Source: Delphinapterus leucas (Eukaryota; Chordata; Mammalia; Artiodactyla; Monodontidae). Taken from it: a stretch of 64,000 nucleotides of DNA. The position numbers and the translations under genes are program-made. Shown in pieces: positions 21,998 to 37,337 of the stretch (its first letter is position 1; every line of letters starts with the position of its first letter). Location of the stretch: positions 81,648,423 through 81,712,422 of the forward strand of contig NW_022098076.1 of the NCBI RefSeq assembly GCF_002288925.2. The letters are read 5' to 3'. The notes beneath the pieces are model-generated. The model was not told the origin of the DNA and made no database searches. It was given only the letters and a program-made list of their open reading frames with translations.

Positions 21998-22891
21998 ATG
22001 GGAAGACAGAGAAATATGCAGCAGATGAAGGAGCAAAGTAAAAACCCACCAGACCAAACAAATGAAGAAGAAATAGGCAGTCTACCTGAAAAAGAATTCA
22101 GAGTAATGATAGTAAAGATGATACAAAATCTTGGAAATAGAATGGAGAGAATACAAGAAACATTTAACAAGGACCTAGAAGAACTGAAGAGCAAACAAAC
22201 AAGGACGAACAACACAATAAATGAAATTAAAAATTCTCTAGAAGGAATCAGTAGCAGAATAACTGAGGCAGAAGAACAGATAAGTGACCTGGAAGATAAA
22301 ATAGTGGAAATAACTACCGCAGAGCAGAATAAAGAAAGAAGAATGAAAAGAACTGAGGACAGTCTCAGAGATCTGGGGACAACATTAAATGCACCAATAT
22401 TTGAATTATAGGGGTCCCAGAAGAAGAAGAGAAAAAGAAAGGGACTGAAAAAATATTTGAAGAGATTATAGTTGAAAACTTCCCTAATATGGGAAAAGAA
22501 ATAGTCAGTCAAGTCCAGGAAGCTCAGAGAGTCCCATATAGGATAAATCCAAGGAGAAACATGCCAAGACACATATTAATCAAACTATCAAAAATTAAAT
22601 ACAAAGAAAAAATATTAAAAGCAGCAAGGGAAAAGCAACAAATAACATACAAGGGAATCCCCATAAGGTTAACAGCTGATCTTTCAAAAGAAACTCTGCA
22701 AGCCAGAAGGGAGTGGCAGGACATATTTAAAGTGATGAAAGGGAAAAACCTACAACCCAAGATTACTCTACACAGCAAGGATCTCACTCAGATTCGAGGG
22801 AGAAATTAAAACCTTTACAGACAAGCAAAAATTAAGAGAATTCAGCACCACCAAACCAACTTTACAACAAATGCTAAAGGAACTTCTCTAG
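21998..22891 (+). pseudogene. L1 ORF1 (copy A), broken
   Basis: L1 ORF1 encodes an RNA-binding, trimerising nucleic-acid chaperone that coats L1 RNA in the cytoplasm. The start is placed at the ATG giving MGRQRNMQQMKEQ; an in-frame ATG 51 bases upstream (21947) is possible but less typical. The first part is a heptad-like, Glu/Lys-rich coiled coil (EAEEQISDLEDKIVE), and the RRM and C-terminal parts follow (IIVENFPNMG, RVPYRINPRR). Aligned by eye to the copy at 60016, one base is lost near 22373. A CGN-to-TGA stop follows near 22408, and an extra C near 22757 shifts the frame again. The stop codon position is 22889-22891. It is a decayed copy that cannot make the full protein. Confidence 0.9.
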
Positions 22892-22949
22892 GCAGGACAT
22901 GCAAGAGAAGGAAATGACCTACAAAAACAAACCCAAAACAATTAAGAAA

Positions 22950-26670
<3,721 letters not shown>

Positions 26671-27042
26671 AAAAAAAATGGTTCTGATGAGCCTAGGGGC
26701 AGGACAGTAATAAAGATGCAGACATAGAGTATGGACTTGAGGACATGGGGAGGGGGAAAGGTAAGCTGGGATAAAGTGAGAGAGTGGCATGGACATATAT
26801 ACACTACCAAATGTAAAATAGATAGCTAGTGGGAAGCAGCTACGTAGCACAGGGAGATCAGCTCAGTGCTTTGTGACCACCTATAGGGGTGGGATACGGA
26901 GGGTGCGAGGGAGACACAAGAGGGAGGGGATATGGGAACATATGTATACATATAGCTGATTTCACTTTGTTATACAGCAGAAACTAACACAACATTGTGA
27001 AGCAATTATACTCCAGTAAAGATGTTTAAATAAATAAACAAA

Positions 27043-27548
27043 AACAGATGAATAACGAACATGTAATACATATACGCAATGGAATATTATTCAGCCATAA
27101 AAAATGAAATAATGTCATTTGCAGTAACATGGATGGACCTAGAGGTTATCATACTAAGTGAAGTAAGTCAGACAAATATCATATATCACTTATATGTGGA
27201 CTCTAAACAAAGTGATACAAATAAACTTATTTACAAAATAGAAAGAGACTCACAGACTTAGAAAGCAAACTTATGCTTACCAAAGGGGAAGTGTTGGGGG
27301 GAGGGATAAATTAGTAGTTTGGCTTTAACATGCACACACTACTATATATAAAATAGATAATCAACAAGGACCTGCAGTATAGCACAGGGAACTCTACTCA
27401 ATATCCTGTAATAACCTACATGGTAAAAGAATCAGAAAAAGAATAGATATATGTATACGTATAACTAAATCACTTTGCTGCACACCTGAAACTAACACAA
27501 CAGTGTAAATCACCTATACTCCAATATAAAATAAAAATGTATAAAAAA
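27043..27548 (+). mobile_element. Older L1, right part (ORF2 end, 3'UTR, tail)
   Basis: This directly continues the L1 interrupted at 20067. It opens with the second copy of the shared target sequence and then encodes MEYYSAIKNEIMSFAVTWMDLE, the end of ORF2. A 3'UTR with the ACACCTGAAACTAACACAAC block and a short A-rich tail follow. Confidence 0.9.
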
Positions 27549-28329
27549 AGGGAGTGGTACTCACCTCTTTAGATTAAACAAAGTGATGGGGGACAGGTCA
27601 TGGAGAGGGTACCCTGAAGTAGCAGGGGCCTCTAAAAAATGGTCGTCTGCTTTACTGTGGAAAAATCTGTCCCCAAGAGCCACTGCCATTACAGAAGGAA
27701 AGTTTGTTGACAACTTGGGCTCCCTCCCGTAATCCCCCTCACAGTAGATAGCATTGGACAAGGGGCAAGACACAATAATCAAGACGAGCCCTATCACTCA
27801 GCATCTTAGAGAAACACAAGTGTTGGGTCACAAAGTATCAGCAAGTATTTGTGGTAAGGAGACTTTTCACATCAACTTTTTCTAGGTTACAAACCTAAAA
27901 TCTGATGATACCCCTGACATTCTCCCCAGGGAAATGTCCACATGAACACTCAAATTTACATTCAGTTTCAGAGACTTTAAAGACCTCCTGCTGCCTACGG
28001 ATGCCAGGTAAGAACCTTTGGAATAGAAGCTAACTCCCTTCACAGAAATTAAAACATGGTGGGAAAATAGCCATTCACATCTACCATATAAAACAAGGAA
28101 TTGTTAATACAGAGTGTACAGGGGAACGATGGCCTTTAACACTACCTTGTTAGTTTGAGGAGTAAAGGGTCCTTAGAAACAATTCACATCTCATAGCTCT
28201 AGCTTGCAAAGTTCTTAGACAACAGAAATAATAATGATAGTCAAAGCAAAGGTCATTTTGCACCAACCACATGCCAGGCCTCTGGCACCAAACTGTTCAT
28301 TTATTTAACAAGTAGTTATCAAGAATTTT
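27549..28329. other. No feature seen
   Basis: Unassigned sequence. A 78-codon reverse frame at 27561-27797 has no recognisable features. Confidence 0.5.
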
Positions 28330-28425
28330 AGTGGTCATTTTAAATAAGTTAATACACAGAGAAAGCTTAAAGGATAGCTTGACATACAGCAAGTACTCAA
28401 GGTAAGTTAGCTATTATTATTACAG
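28330..28425 (+). repeat. Possible MIR 3' fragment
   Basis: AAGCTTAAAGGATAGCTTGA, CAGCAAGTACTCAAGG and GTTAGCTATTATTATTAC fit the MIR 3' end. Confidence 0.5.
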
Positions 28426-28587
28426 TCAGGAAGTACTAAGGTATTGGGGGTTTAGTAAAAAGGCCCACCAGGGCACCTGACACCACCCCTCCTTGAAATG
28501 TCATTGACCCACTCAAAACATAATAACCAAATATTCCCCTTAAAGCTTATATTTTGGTTAAGACTGCCAGGAAACTATATTTAGTGC

Positions 28588-28599
28588 AAAAACCCAAAA
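28588..28599 (-). terminator. RNA polymerase III terminators of tRNA-Phe
   Basis: On the minus strand the sequence just after the tRNA 3' end holds TTTT at 28599-28596 and TTTTT at 28592-28588. T4 and T5 runs are the standard Pol III stop signal. The first lies only 4 nt past the discriminator base, the second is a backup. Confidence 0.8.
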
Positions 28600-28603
28600 C
28601 TAC

Positions 28604-28676
28604 TGCTGAAACCCGGGATCGAACCAGGGACCTTTAGATCTTCAGTCTAACGCTCTCCCAACTGAGCTATTTCAGC
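28604..28676 (-). tRNA. TRF-GAA: tRNA-Phe (anticodon GAA)
   Basis: Read on the minus strand this is a 73-nt tRNA without an encoded CCA. The acceptor stem GCTGAAA pairs fully with TTTCAGC, followed by the discriminator A. The D arm (GCTC/GAGC), anticodon arm (TTAGA/TCTAA) and T arm (CCTGG/CCGGG, one G-T pair) all close. The anticodon GAA lies at 28641-28643 and reads the phenylalanine codons UUC/UUU. The A box (TAGCTCAGTTGG) and B box (GGTTCGATCCC) are intact, so Pol III should initiate internally. There is no intron. Compared with the usual vertebrate tRNA-Phe, recalled from memory, the third acceptor pair is T-A instead of C-G, changed on both sides so pairing is kept. A T4 and a T5 run follow at once. 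It lacks the SINE body, A-tail and TSD expected of a SINE head. Activity is inferred, not shown. Confidence 0.93.
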
Positions 28677-28901
28677 TTGTTCAGGTGACTTCTCCTGAAT
28701 AACTATAATGGAATAATACTTGTTTTATAATTTAAAAAAATCAATACTCAGAGTCAGCTGGAGGTAGGCATTTAACAAATCTTCAGAGATGATGAGGTAA
28801 GATCCCTGTTTACAAGCTACACGTAATAAATAATTTCACCTTTCTCAGTTCTGTGTTTAACTGCCCTGCAATCTGTTTTTTCCATTTAAAAATAAATCAT
28901 G

Positions 28902-29103
28902 GGGCTTCCCTGGTGGCGCAGTGGTTGAGAGTCCGCCTGCCGATGCAGGGGACACGGGTTCATGCCCCGGTCCGGGAAGATCTCACATGCCGCAGAGCGG
29001 CTGGGCCCGTGAGCCATGGCCGCTGAGCCTGCGCGTCCGGAGCCTGTGCTCCGCAACAGGAGAGGCCACAGCAGTGAGAGGCCCGCGTACCGCAAAAAAA
29101 ATA
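28902..29103 (+). mobile_element. CHR-type SINE, short form
   Basis: GGGCTTCCCTGGTGGCGCAG head, GGGTTCATGCCCCGG B box and GTACCGC plus A tail. A perfect 14-bp TSD, AAAAATAAATCATG, lies at 28888-28901 and 29104-29117. It sits 226 bp from the tRNA-Phe gene. Confidence 0.97.
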
Positions 29104-29256
29104 AAAAATAAATCATGAACTTTTTTCACGTCCAAAAAATACACGTCTTTACTTGGAATTTCCATCCTAATATATGCTTAATTTCTAGAAAAATGGCAGC
29201 TTGGTCCACTTAAAAATTTAATTAAATATCACTTTTTCATAAAAGCAATGTTCCCA

Positions 29257-29378
29257 GACTTCCCTGGCTGTCCAGTGGTTAAGACTCCGTGCTCCCACTG
29301 CTGGGGGCACGGGTTGAATACCTGGTCAGGGAACTAAGGTCCCACACACCACATTGGCGCGGCTGAAGAAAAAAAAAA
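29257..29378 (+). mobile_element. Short CHR-related SINE (122 bp)
   Basis: GACTTCCCTGGCTGTCCAGT head, GGGTTGAATACCTGGTCAGG, GGCGCGGCTGAAG and an A tail. A perfect 16-bp TSD, AAAAGCAATGTTCCCA, lies at 29241-29256 and 29379-29394. It is a different subfamily from its neighbour: ACTAAGGTCCC where the others read GAAGATCCC. Confidence 0.95.
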
Positions 29379-29560
29379 AAAAGCAATGTTCCCATAAGCT
29401 CATTAACATAGCCAGGATTGGAAACTAGCTGAAGACTAAAGCTCCAAAGAGATCACTGAAGTGTAATGCAGACCAAAAAAATATGAACAAGAAAGATGAA
29501 ATGAACTGAAAAGCTCTGTAGTACCAGAATAACAGGCCTCCAAAGATACCCAGGTCCTAA

Positions 29561-30118
29561 TGTTACCTGTTGTTGGGTCCTGTTGCTCACTGCTCAGAAA
29601 GCTGCTCAAAATTCAGGACTCGAGAGAGAGACAAATGTTGGCAGAAAGGAAAGCTGCTTGTAGTCAGAACTCCGGCAATCTGGGGATACGGTGGACTCAG
29701 TGTCCCCCAGAAACCATCTCTGAAGATTCTGCTTGGCCATGGAAGTTTTTAAAGGGAAAAAGGGAGGTAATCTCCATTAATCATTGAGACGGGGGGTCAG
29801 AGTCATCACCACCCTCCGCTGTGTGCAGGCTTGTTGACTTCTTGTGATTTTTCTTTAGATGCTATCTCGTGCACACAGTTTGTTCACGAGATGACCGAAG
29901 GGGAAACTAGGAAAAAGATCTGGTTATCTGTTAATTACTTATTCTTCATTTCTACTTCTTTGATCTATGGAAAGAACCAACAGATTAGGCAAGGTGTTGT
30001 GTGATCAAAAGATCTGAAAGGTGTGTTAGGGCTGGAGATAAGTAGCGCATGGGGGTCCCTGGTTTAATATTAGTGCCAGGACAAAGGGGTGCCTCCTGCA
30101 GAGATCTCTTTCCTGCCA
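29561..30118 (-). mobile_element. ERV LTR, probably the 3' LTR of a degraded provirus
   Basis: On the minus strand it runs from TGGCAGGAAAGAGATCTC through CCCTTTAAAAACTTCC (TATA-like) and CACTGAGTCCACCGTATCC to an end GACCCAACAACAGGTAACA. The ends are estimated. A possible env remnant lies just upstream on the same strand, so it is placed as a 3' LTR. Confidence 0.6.
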
Positions 30119-30170
30119 AAAACTGCTTATGAATGCCCCCTTGTCAGAGCATCATTCCATTGCTGTGGGA

Positions 30171-30440
30171 TTATGGGCGAAGGTGGGTCTTCTGTAACTT
30201 CTTCATGCTGACATAGGGCACCGTATTCTTAGAGTAGAAGATGTCAACATGGGTCTGAAGCATCTTTTTGCTGACCATCGTAATTGTCTGTTTACATAAC
30301 CAGGAAGAACAAGCTATAATTATTTTGATGCCTACAAAGATTATGAGCAACAGTGTTAATCCCATCCTCTTAAGGCCAGTTCTTGGAATTGTGTTAGCCA
30401 TAGATGCAGTATTGCTCAAGATGGAGCAGCTTATGTCATG
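30171..30440 (-). pseudogene. Possible retroviral env transmembrane-tail remnant
   Basis: An 82-codon open frame (30419 to 30171) contains one long hydrophobic segment, LTLLLIIFVGIKIIIACSSW, followed by a cysteine-bearing, basic tail of about 40 residues and a stop. In this orientation the frame ends about 50 bases before the LTR at 29561-30118. That is where the C-terminal membrane anchor and cytoplasmic tail of env sit in a provirus. No surface subunit, fusion peptide or immunosuppressive region is visible, and the upstream sequence is not retroviral in any clear way. An unrelated membrane-like frame cannot be excluded. Confidence 0.35.
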
Positions 30441-30699
30441 GCTACTGCCTGGTCATCGTGCAGTCAGCTTTTTCCCTCCCGTGGCCGTCACAGTATCTGT
30501 AAAAGAACTCAGGAATGTGCATCAGACACTTGAGTCTGTGACTTTATTGTCCAAATCATAGCTGCTTGAGGCAGCTCCTTTGTGACTCCGGTGGGCCCGG
30601 GAGACTTCAGCTTTTCTATAAACAAGAGACGGGAGACATGAAGAGGCCTTTGTACTTGGAGAGGCCACAGGGTTCTGCTCAGTCCCACTAATCCCCAGA
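30441..30699. other. Unassigned, possibly LTR-related
   Basis: On the minus strand ACAATAAAGTCACAGACTC resembles an LTR polyadenylation region, but neither boundary is visible. Confidence 0.35.
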
Positions 30700-31153
30700 C
30701 AATACAATATGTTAGGAAACCTGGAAAAGGAGAATCAAGGTTGCAGATGGAATTGTTTGCTAATCAGTTTACTTTGAGACGAGGAGAGCATCCTGGACCA
30801 TCTGGGTGGGCCCAATGTAATCACAAGAGTCGTTATAGGTAGAACAAAGAGGCAGAAGAAACAACCAGAGAGATGGCAGCACAAGAGGACCCCGGCCTGA
30901 CACTGCTGGATTTGAAGGTGGAAGGGGGCCAGGAGGAATGTGGGCAGCAGCCCCTGGAAGCTAGAAAAGGCAAAACAATGGATTCTCCCCTGGAGCCTGC
31001 ACAAAAGAATGCAGCCCTGCCAACACCTTGATTTTAGCCCAGGGAGGCTAATTTTGGTCCTCTCACCTCCAGAACTGTAAGATAATAAATTTGTGTTATT
31101 TCAAGTCACTACGTTTGTGGTAGTTTGTTGCAGCAGCAACTGGAAACTAATAG
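30700..31153 (+). mobile_element. MaLR-type (MLT1-like) LTR
   Basis: GGGTGGGCCCAATGTAATCA, GGATTCTCCCCTGGAGCC, CACCTTGATTTTAGCCCAG, CCTCCAGAACTGTAAGATAA and the end GCAACTGGAAACTAATAGG follow the order of an MLT1-class LTR. Confidence 0.75.
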
Positions 31154-31558
31154 GTTTGTTAAAAACATATTTATTAGTAAGTTAAGTGAATATTGGAATT
31201 TTAGAATGTCTAATATTAGAATTTTTAATACCAAATGTGCCTTGGATTAATTCTGTAGTTTGAAGGTAAGCTATCTTTGATGACTTAAAGTCTCAGATTC
31301 TTTTATCCTAAATAATTTTAAAACCTACAAACTCAGTACATATGGAAGGTAAGGTTGTAGCTAAATTCTGATATTGATTTTAAGTAGATTCTATGTGATT
31401 TAAAGTAAGAGACTGAATCTAACACCATTTTTCTTTGTCGCACAAATTTCTACATTTCCTAGAAAGTTAGATAAAATTGGTGTAGTAAAAGAATTGGGCA
31501 ACTGAATTCCCTGGACCTCATTTTCCTCCATTTCCTCTATAAAATGGAGATAATGTCT
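31154..31558. other. No feature seen
   Basis: AT-rich, unassigned. Confidence 0.5.
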
Positions 31559-31961
31559 GTTATGGACTGTGTTTCCCCCAAATTCAGATGTTCAGGTCTC
31601 AACTCCCAGTATCTCAGACTGTTACCATATTCACCTTGTTAAAGAATGATTGTTAAAATGAGGCCCTTAGGGTAGGACCTTAATCCAATCTGACTGTTGT
31701 CCTTATAAGAGGAAGAGACACAGGGGACACTGCTGCACAGAGGGGTGACCATGTGGGGAAAAACTGGCAAGAGGGGAGCCATCTGCAAGCCAAGGAGGGA
31801 GGCCTGAAACAGATCCTCCCACCACGGCCCCCAGAGGAAGCGCACCCTGCCTGCACCTTGATCTAGGACTTCAGCCTCCAGAACTGTGAGAATTTAAGTT
31901 CCCGTTGTTAAGGAACCCATTCTGTGCTATTTTCTCACAACAACCCTAACGAACTAATACA
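31559..31961 (+). mobile_element. MaLR-type (MLT1-like) LTR
   Basis: Starts TGTTATGGACTGTGTTTCCC. It has TTAAAATGAGGCCCTTAGGG, GTCCTTATAAGAGGAAGAGA, GCCATCTGCAAGCCAAGGA and TTCAGCCTCCAGAACTGTGA, and ends GAACTAATACA. Near full length. Confidence 0.88.
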
Positions 31962-32328
31962 ATACCCAATTCACAGAATAAATAAAGAGATCATGTACGT
32001 TAAAAGCACTCGGTAAGTATCTAGGGGAAACGATATTGGGAGTAATAGAGATGTTGAACCAAAGACAAAATTTTAATATTTTTCAGATCATTTTTAAATC
32101 TCTAGGATTAACTCTTTGATCCTTTTGTTTTGTCCAGTAAATTTTTATTAAAAAAGTACACTTTTGCCCCCAAAGTAAAACTCCTAATTAATATTGCAAA
32201 TACTTCGGGGATATACAATATATTTCAAAAAAACAGTCATTTATCTGGAATCATTCAGAAAGCTAGGGTCTGATAGTTGGATAATCATTGCAGTCACAAT
32301 TTCTTTCCACAGCAGCTTGGTGGAACAA
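31962..32328. other. No feature seen
   Basis: AT-rich, unassigned. Confidence 0.5.
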
Positions 32329-32336
32329 CATACTTT

Positions 32337-32544
32337 GTTTTTGGGTTTTTTTGCGGTACGCGGGCCTCTCACTGATGCGGCCTCTCCCACCACGGTGCAC
32401 AGGCTCCGGACGCGCAGGCCCAGCGGCCACGGCTCACGGGCCCAGCCGCTCCGCTGCACGTGGGATCCCCCCGGACCCGGGCACGAACCCGTGTCCCCTG
32501 CATCGGCAGGCGGACTCCCAACCACTGTGCCACCAGGGAAGCCC
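32337..32544 (-). mobile_element. CHR-type SINE, short form
   Basis: Reverse SINE with T-tract, TGCGGTACGCGGGCCTCTCA, and the head GTGCCACCAGGGAAGCCC. The TSD CATACTTT lies at 32329-32336 and 32545-32552. Few CpG sites are mutated, which suggests a young copy. Confidence 0.95.
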
Positions 32545-32552
32545 CATACTTT

Positions 32553-34484
32553 TTAGTAAGAGAACATTGCTTCATCTGCTTCTCAGGCACATTTAAATCA
32601 GTTATTTAGATCATTCCTAAATGTTTCTTTGGAAGATAAAAGCAAAACATTCTAAGTCAGGATACATTCAAGTTGTGGATTTCAGACTCTAGAACTTGAG
32701 AGATTTAAACCCTTTGAATCAAAAAGGAAATAATGACAGAAATGTTTTTAGTAAACCTCTGAATATTGAGGATAAACAGCTTTTACCAAAATAAAACAAC
32801 CACCTCCCAAAAAAAACTTTTCAGAATTATAGCCCACTGGTATTTAAATCAAATCTTATCCTTAAGTCTGTGACATTTTCTTGAACAGCTTTGCTCTTTT
32901 GGGCCTGTTTCCCACAAGCGATTTTCCTCTGGACAAGCAATGGCGGTCTTACCCCTCCTCAGGATAAGCCATGGTGGTGTTACATTTATAATAACCACTG
33001 TGTCTTGGATGTCTTTTCAAATTAGGTTTCTTCTCATATGCATCCACAGAGACTCCCCCGCTCCTATGCAGTTCTGCATTCCTTTTATCCCAAAGCCAAG
33101 TGAAACATTGGCTCTAGGATGAAAGAATCTGAGACTTAAACTTATCAATTATGACGCATTTTCAGTCTACAGAATTCATTCACCGCACATCGGGTATCAG
33201 AAATTCTGATGTTAAATAATAAATACTCTTCCCAAAGCCTGTCTTCATGTGCCTCACATTCCTGCTCATGTTCTTCAAGTTCATCAGTCCCCCATAGGGG
33301 TCTCCCGGGAGTCTTGGCTGGTTTGTGCAGGCGGTTCCAGGCCGTGGTGGCTGCAGGAGCCCAGCCTTGTAGGGAAGGCACTGTCCACTGCAGTCTTGAG
33401 CCTTGGTCAGTATGACTGTTCACACCTGGGACACAGCTGCCATGACCCCATCTGCTTCCGGGCCCAGGCACTGAGACTCACGACCTTGCAGGTTCAGCAG
33501 ATTCCCCTGACTCGGTGGTCCGGCTGTGACCCCAACACTAAGAGAAGACCAGGAGGGACCAGAACTGTCTGGGCTCCTGGGTCCTAAGCTTCAAAGTTTG
33601 AATGATGTGTTGCTGCCGCATTCCCTGATATGCACTGGAATCTGATTCTGGTTTCGGGTCTCCTTTGCACTAGACGTCCCAGGTTTCCCCAGAATAGAAT
33701 GTACTCCTAGAAAGCAGAACTGCTTTTTAGAAGTTGCATTTATGATTATGGGTTTCTAGATTCCCTGTGGATTTGTCATACTTGATGCAGGTTTGGACAA
33801 GACGAACCTGACAGAGTTTTGATTCCGTGTCCTTCACACTGTGGAACAAACTGTCCATTGGACTCAGAATACATGTTTAACCCCAATTGGCTATGGTGAA
33901 ACCTTAAAATCAAACATTTCTGGGCTTCAGTTTCCTAACAAGATGTTCTCTAAGATCCCTGTCTGGACCAGCTTCTAGGATGCCATGGGACATTAGCTAC
34001 CTGCTAAGCCAGAGGAGATGGCGGTGGCCAAGGGGTTGTTATAATTTTCAGGGATCAACCGTGAGAACCCAAGGTAGTGCCCCCCCAGCCCTGAAAGATT
34101 TGGTGCACTTCTACAAAAAGCCTTCATCCCCCAGTAACACTTACTCTGGGTATGTTTCTCTGTTGCTGACTCACCATTGGCAGACCGTGTACTTTAAGCT
34201 AATTTCTTATTAGAGGCGTTAGATTTACACCCATGCATTCACAGTTGATGGGACTAGAAGTTCTCTCATGGCACAAAGCAGAGCATCTCTCATGTGCTCT
34301 GAATTTCATAAAAATGAGCCTCTAAGAGGTCCCGTAGGACCCTGGTTCCCAATATATCAAGTCAAGTGTTAAGGAATTCCCCAAAAAGGTGGCTAGAAAC
34401 TATGGCTTAAATAGCAATGTAAGTTAAAAACTGCTGTCACCTAGAGGGTTTTCATTGGTCGTGACAGTGTTTTAAAATCATTGC
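32553..34484. other. No gene recognised; GC-richer patch at 33240-33600
   Basis: Mostly unassigned. At 33145-33471 the reverse strand has a 108-codon frame with an acidic stretch (DELEEHEQECEAHEDRLWEE). The forward strand is open over the same bases. I cannot match it to a family. Confidence 0.45.
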
Positions 34485-34499
34485 AAAACTTTAAAAACA

Positions 34500-34699
34500 G
34501 GGCTTCCCCGGTGGCGCAGTGGTTGAGAGTCCGCCTGCCAATGCAGGGGACACGGGCTCGTGCCCCGGTCCGGGAAGATCCCACATGCCGCGGAGCGGCT
34601 GTGCCCGTGAGCCATGGCCGCTGAGCCTGCGCGTCCAGAGCCTGTGCTCCGCAACGGGAGAGGCCACAACAGTGAGAGGCCCGCGTACCACAAAAAAAA
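34500..34699 (+). mobile_element. CHR-type SINE, short form
   Basis: GGCTTCCCCGGTGGCGCAGT head, GACACGGGCTCGTGCCCCGG, CCGCGTACCAC and an A tail. A perfect 15-bp TSD, AAAACTTTAAAAACA, lies at 34485-34499 and 34700-34714. Confidence 0.97.
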
Positions 34700-34714
34700 A
34701 AAACTTTAAAAACA

Positions 34715-37337
34715 AAATAAGAAGCAACTTCATCTGATTAAAGGAAAAGGCTGCGCTTTATGCTTCTGCCCTGTTAGATGCCAGAGTGATTGGTTAGAAC
34801 AATCACGCTGCGAAGTGCTTTGAAAATGGTCTTCTAAATGCACTGGGTTTTGTTTTGCTTTGCTTTGTTTCTCCTGTTGTAGACTTTCTTTACCTAAATT
34901 TTGTGAGTCTTTAAGTCACTGCTAACTTGTCCTAACTACCTCTAACTTGTTGATCCAGCCGATTATAGCAACCAGGTTACTTCATGAGCCTCCCACAAAA
35001 AGACAGCAATCCACCTTTCTGTCAAGACATAGAACCTTCGATTTGACCGTTGTTAACTGTCAGACGACCTTTGTCGACTAGAGAACAATGTTTCAGAAAA
35101 TTGTCTCCCAGACCCCTCTCCCTCCTCCTCCCCCACCACTGGTAAGTTTTATTATCGAAAGTAATTGTTAGAAAACCAAAGGAAGGACAAAACTGTGAGT
35201 AATGTTGACAAAGTCTGAACATGAGCTTTCTAGTCTATGTCTCAGGTCCCTTCACAGCTAGCAAAATTCTCATTTTCCAAAGTAGGTCCTCAGACTGTTC
35301 CAGAAGTGCCCCTTGACCTTTCTTTAACATTTAAAAGAAGAAACTGCTTCTTAATCCCTCCCTATTTTTTCTTGATGCTACAACCCCCTAAAGTATAGCC
35401 TTTTCAGGGCTACCTCCCAAGACAGATATGTGACCACCCTTCAAGGAAACAGTGAGAACCATTACTTTTCATCCTTTAATTATATCTTGTTTTCTTCTAT
35501 TTTCTCTCTTCTATAAAATGCTCATATTTTCTGATAGGGACCTCTTTTCCTCCCTTTTAAAGCCAAACTCAAAGCAATCAACCACTCATAAGAGTTTCAC
35601 TTTCAAGAGGAAAAACTATCTCAAGGTTAAAAGAGAACTTGTACTCAGTTCCTGAGGCTCCTAGAACCACGTCATGGGTTCAGTAACCCAAAGTCTTCCG
35701 TCCAATAGCTAAGAGGAATACTGTGCAGGCTAGTGCCCAGGGTCACCCCTCCACCCTCGGCGCTTGCTTCTTCCTTAGGGGACTTTCAGGTACCCTGGGA
35801 TGTACCTGCTCCCACTGTCCTCCTTGAGCTTCCTGCTGTGGAATCCAACATCTCTCTCTCTGATCCCCACCCCAACCCAGCTGAAAAGTATCGGTTGAGA
35901 CTGGGACCTTACATGATGGTGATAAAGTATCAGAATTATGTGGCAGTGCTAAACCTCAATAAGTTACCTCTAAGCAGTAGGCCTGAACTTAATTAAGGCC
36001 ATGTTAGTAATGGTGGAAAATTCAAATTCATGGCAGGTTTTCAGACTGACATGTCACAAGACTCTCCTCTGCATTCTCATACACAAACCTTCACTTACTT
36101 GAAATCATTTGTCAACTTATCATTGTTTTCTGGGCTTTTCAGCATTTCCACCATGACACTGGAAACTTGTCTCACCATTTCTGGGTGTTTGCTGCACTAT
36201 GCAGATAGAGAATCTGGAATGACCTCAAGGCATTCTGGGGTATAGGGAAAAAATTACACAAGGTTGTTTAATATGATTTAATTTTGGTAATTCAGAAACC
36301 AGAATACCAAAACAATGTAATTCTTTCAAGTTCTCTGTGACCTCCTTTTTAATACAGAGATCTAGAAACTGAAAAATTAAATGATTTTGTCAGGATGGAA
36401 CAAAAAGTCAATGTTAGAGCAGAGAAGTACGGCCGTATTCTGCCAGTCTTGATCTATTAACCAGCTAGGACCCAGCTCTGCTGTCTAAAAGAGGCAAAAG
36501 GATAAAAATCCAATTCAGGGGCTTTATAGACTTAGAAGAGAATAAGCATATAGCACAACTATAGAAACTGAAAATAGCGTGCTATTAATACTTGTTCACC
36601 ACTGAAATATTTGAATATTACAACAAATTCTGCCTAAAGTACAATCTGAGGTTGCTTTTTTCAGAAGTATCTATCTGGTTAGAAGTTTTATGCCTTTTCC
36701 AGTTTAATATGAATGATAGGTGTTTAGTCACCTGCAGCTCAATATCCCAAGACAGTAATTGTACATAATTTACCAAAAAATAGTTAATTATCACAGGTTA
36801 TAGACAAGAAAAGAATTAAAAGATAACTCTGAAATTAGATAATTACACCTATCAAAAGTATGAGTTTTCTTTCATTATTTTGGAAATCCTGGAATATGAT
36901 TTACTTCACTATCAAGTCACAATTGAGATAACCCATTTTAAAGCCAATCCAGTCAGTTACCTTTAGAAATGGATAAATTACTCTTAACTGTGTATGGCTT
37001 GGGTATCTCTCAGGGAACTGTATCACATGGTGGGACTGGGGGCAGACACAGCTCAAGTTGGATGACCCTGTGGGTGATCAACTGATTTATCAAGTGATTA
37101 ACCCACCTACAGAAATATTTTTCTACATTAAATATTTACTACCATTAAAGTAAATTTTTGCTTGGCTTGGTACGCCAACAGATTCAGGTATTTTATTCTT
37201 AACCACACTACAAGGGATCCTGAGTAAGAACCGCCAAATATGACCCATATATTGTTGGTGAACGCTTACTTTGTCTGCCATGATGGTTTGGAAGTTGGCA
37301 AGATCAACCAAGGCTTGCTTGCCTGCTGCTGAGGCAG
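34715..37337. other. No gene or repeat recognised
   Basis: The longest unassigned stretch on this side of the tRNA gene. Short frames only, the largest 87 codons at 35733-35996, with nothing recognisable. Confidence 0.45.

Noticed and set aside
21886..22572. 228-codon frame opposite L1 ORF1
   Set aside because: The Glu/Lys-rich sense strand leaves few stop codons on its complement. The same happens behind copy C, so it is a shadow.
28604..28676. tRNA as merely the head of a SINE
   Set aside because: There is no SINE body, A tail or TSD, the sequence is tRNA-Phe, and Pol III terminators follow immediately.
33145..33471. 108-codon reverse frame with an acidic stretch as a processed pseudogene
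   Set aside because: No family recognised, no A tail and no TSD. A protein search would decide.
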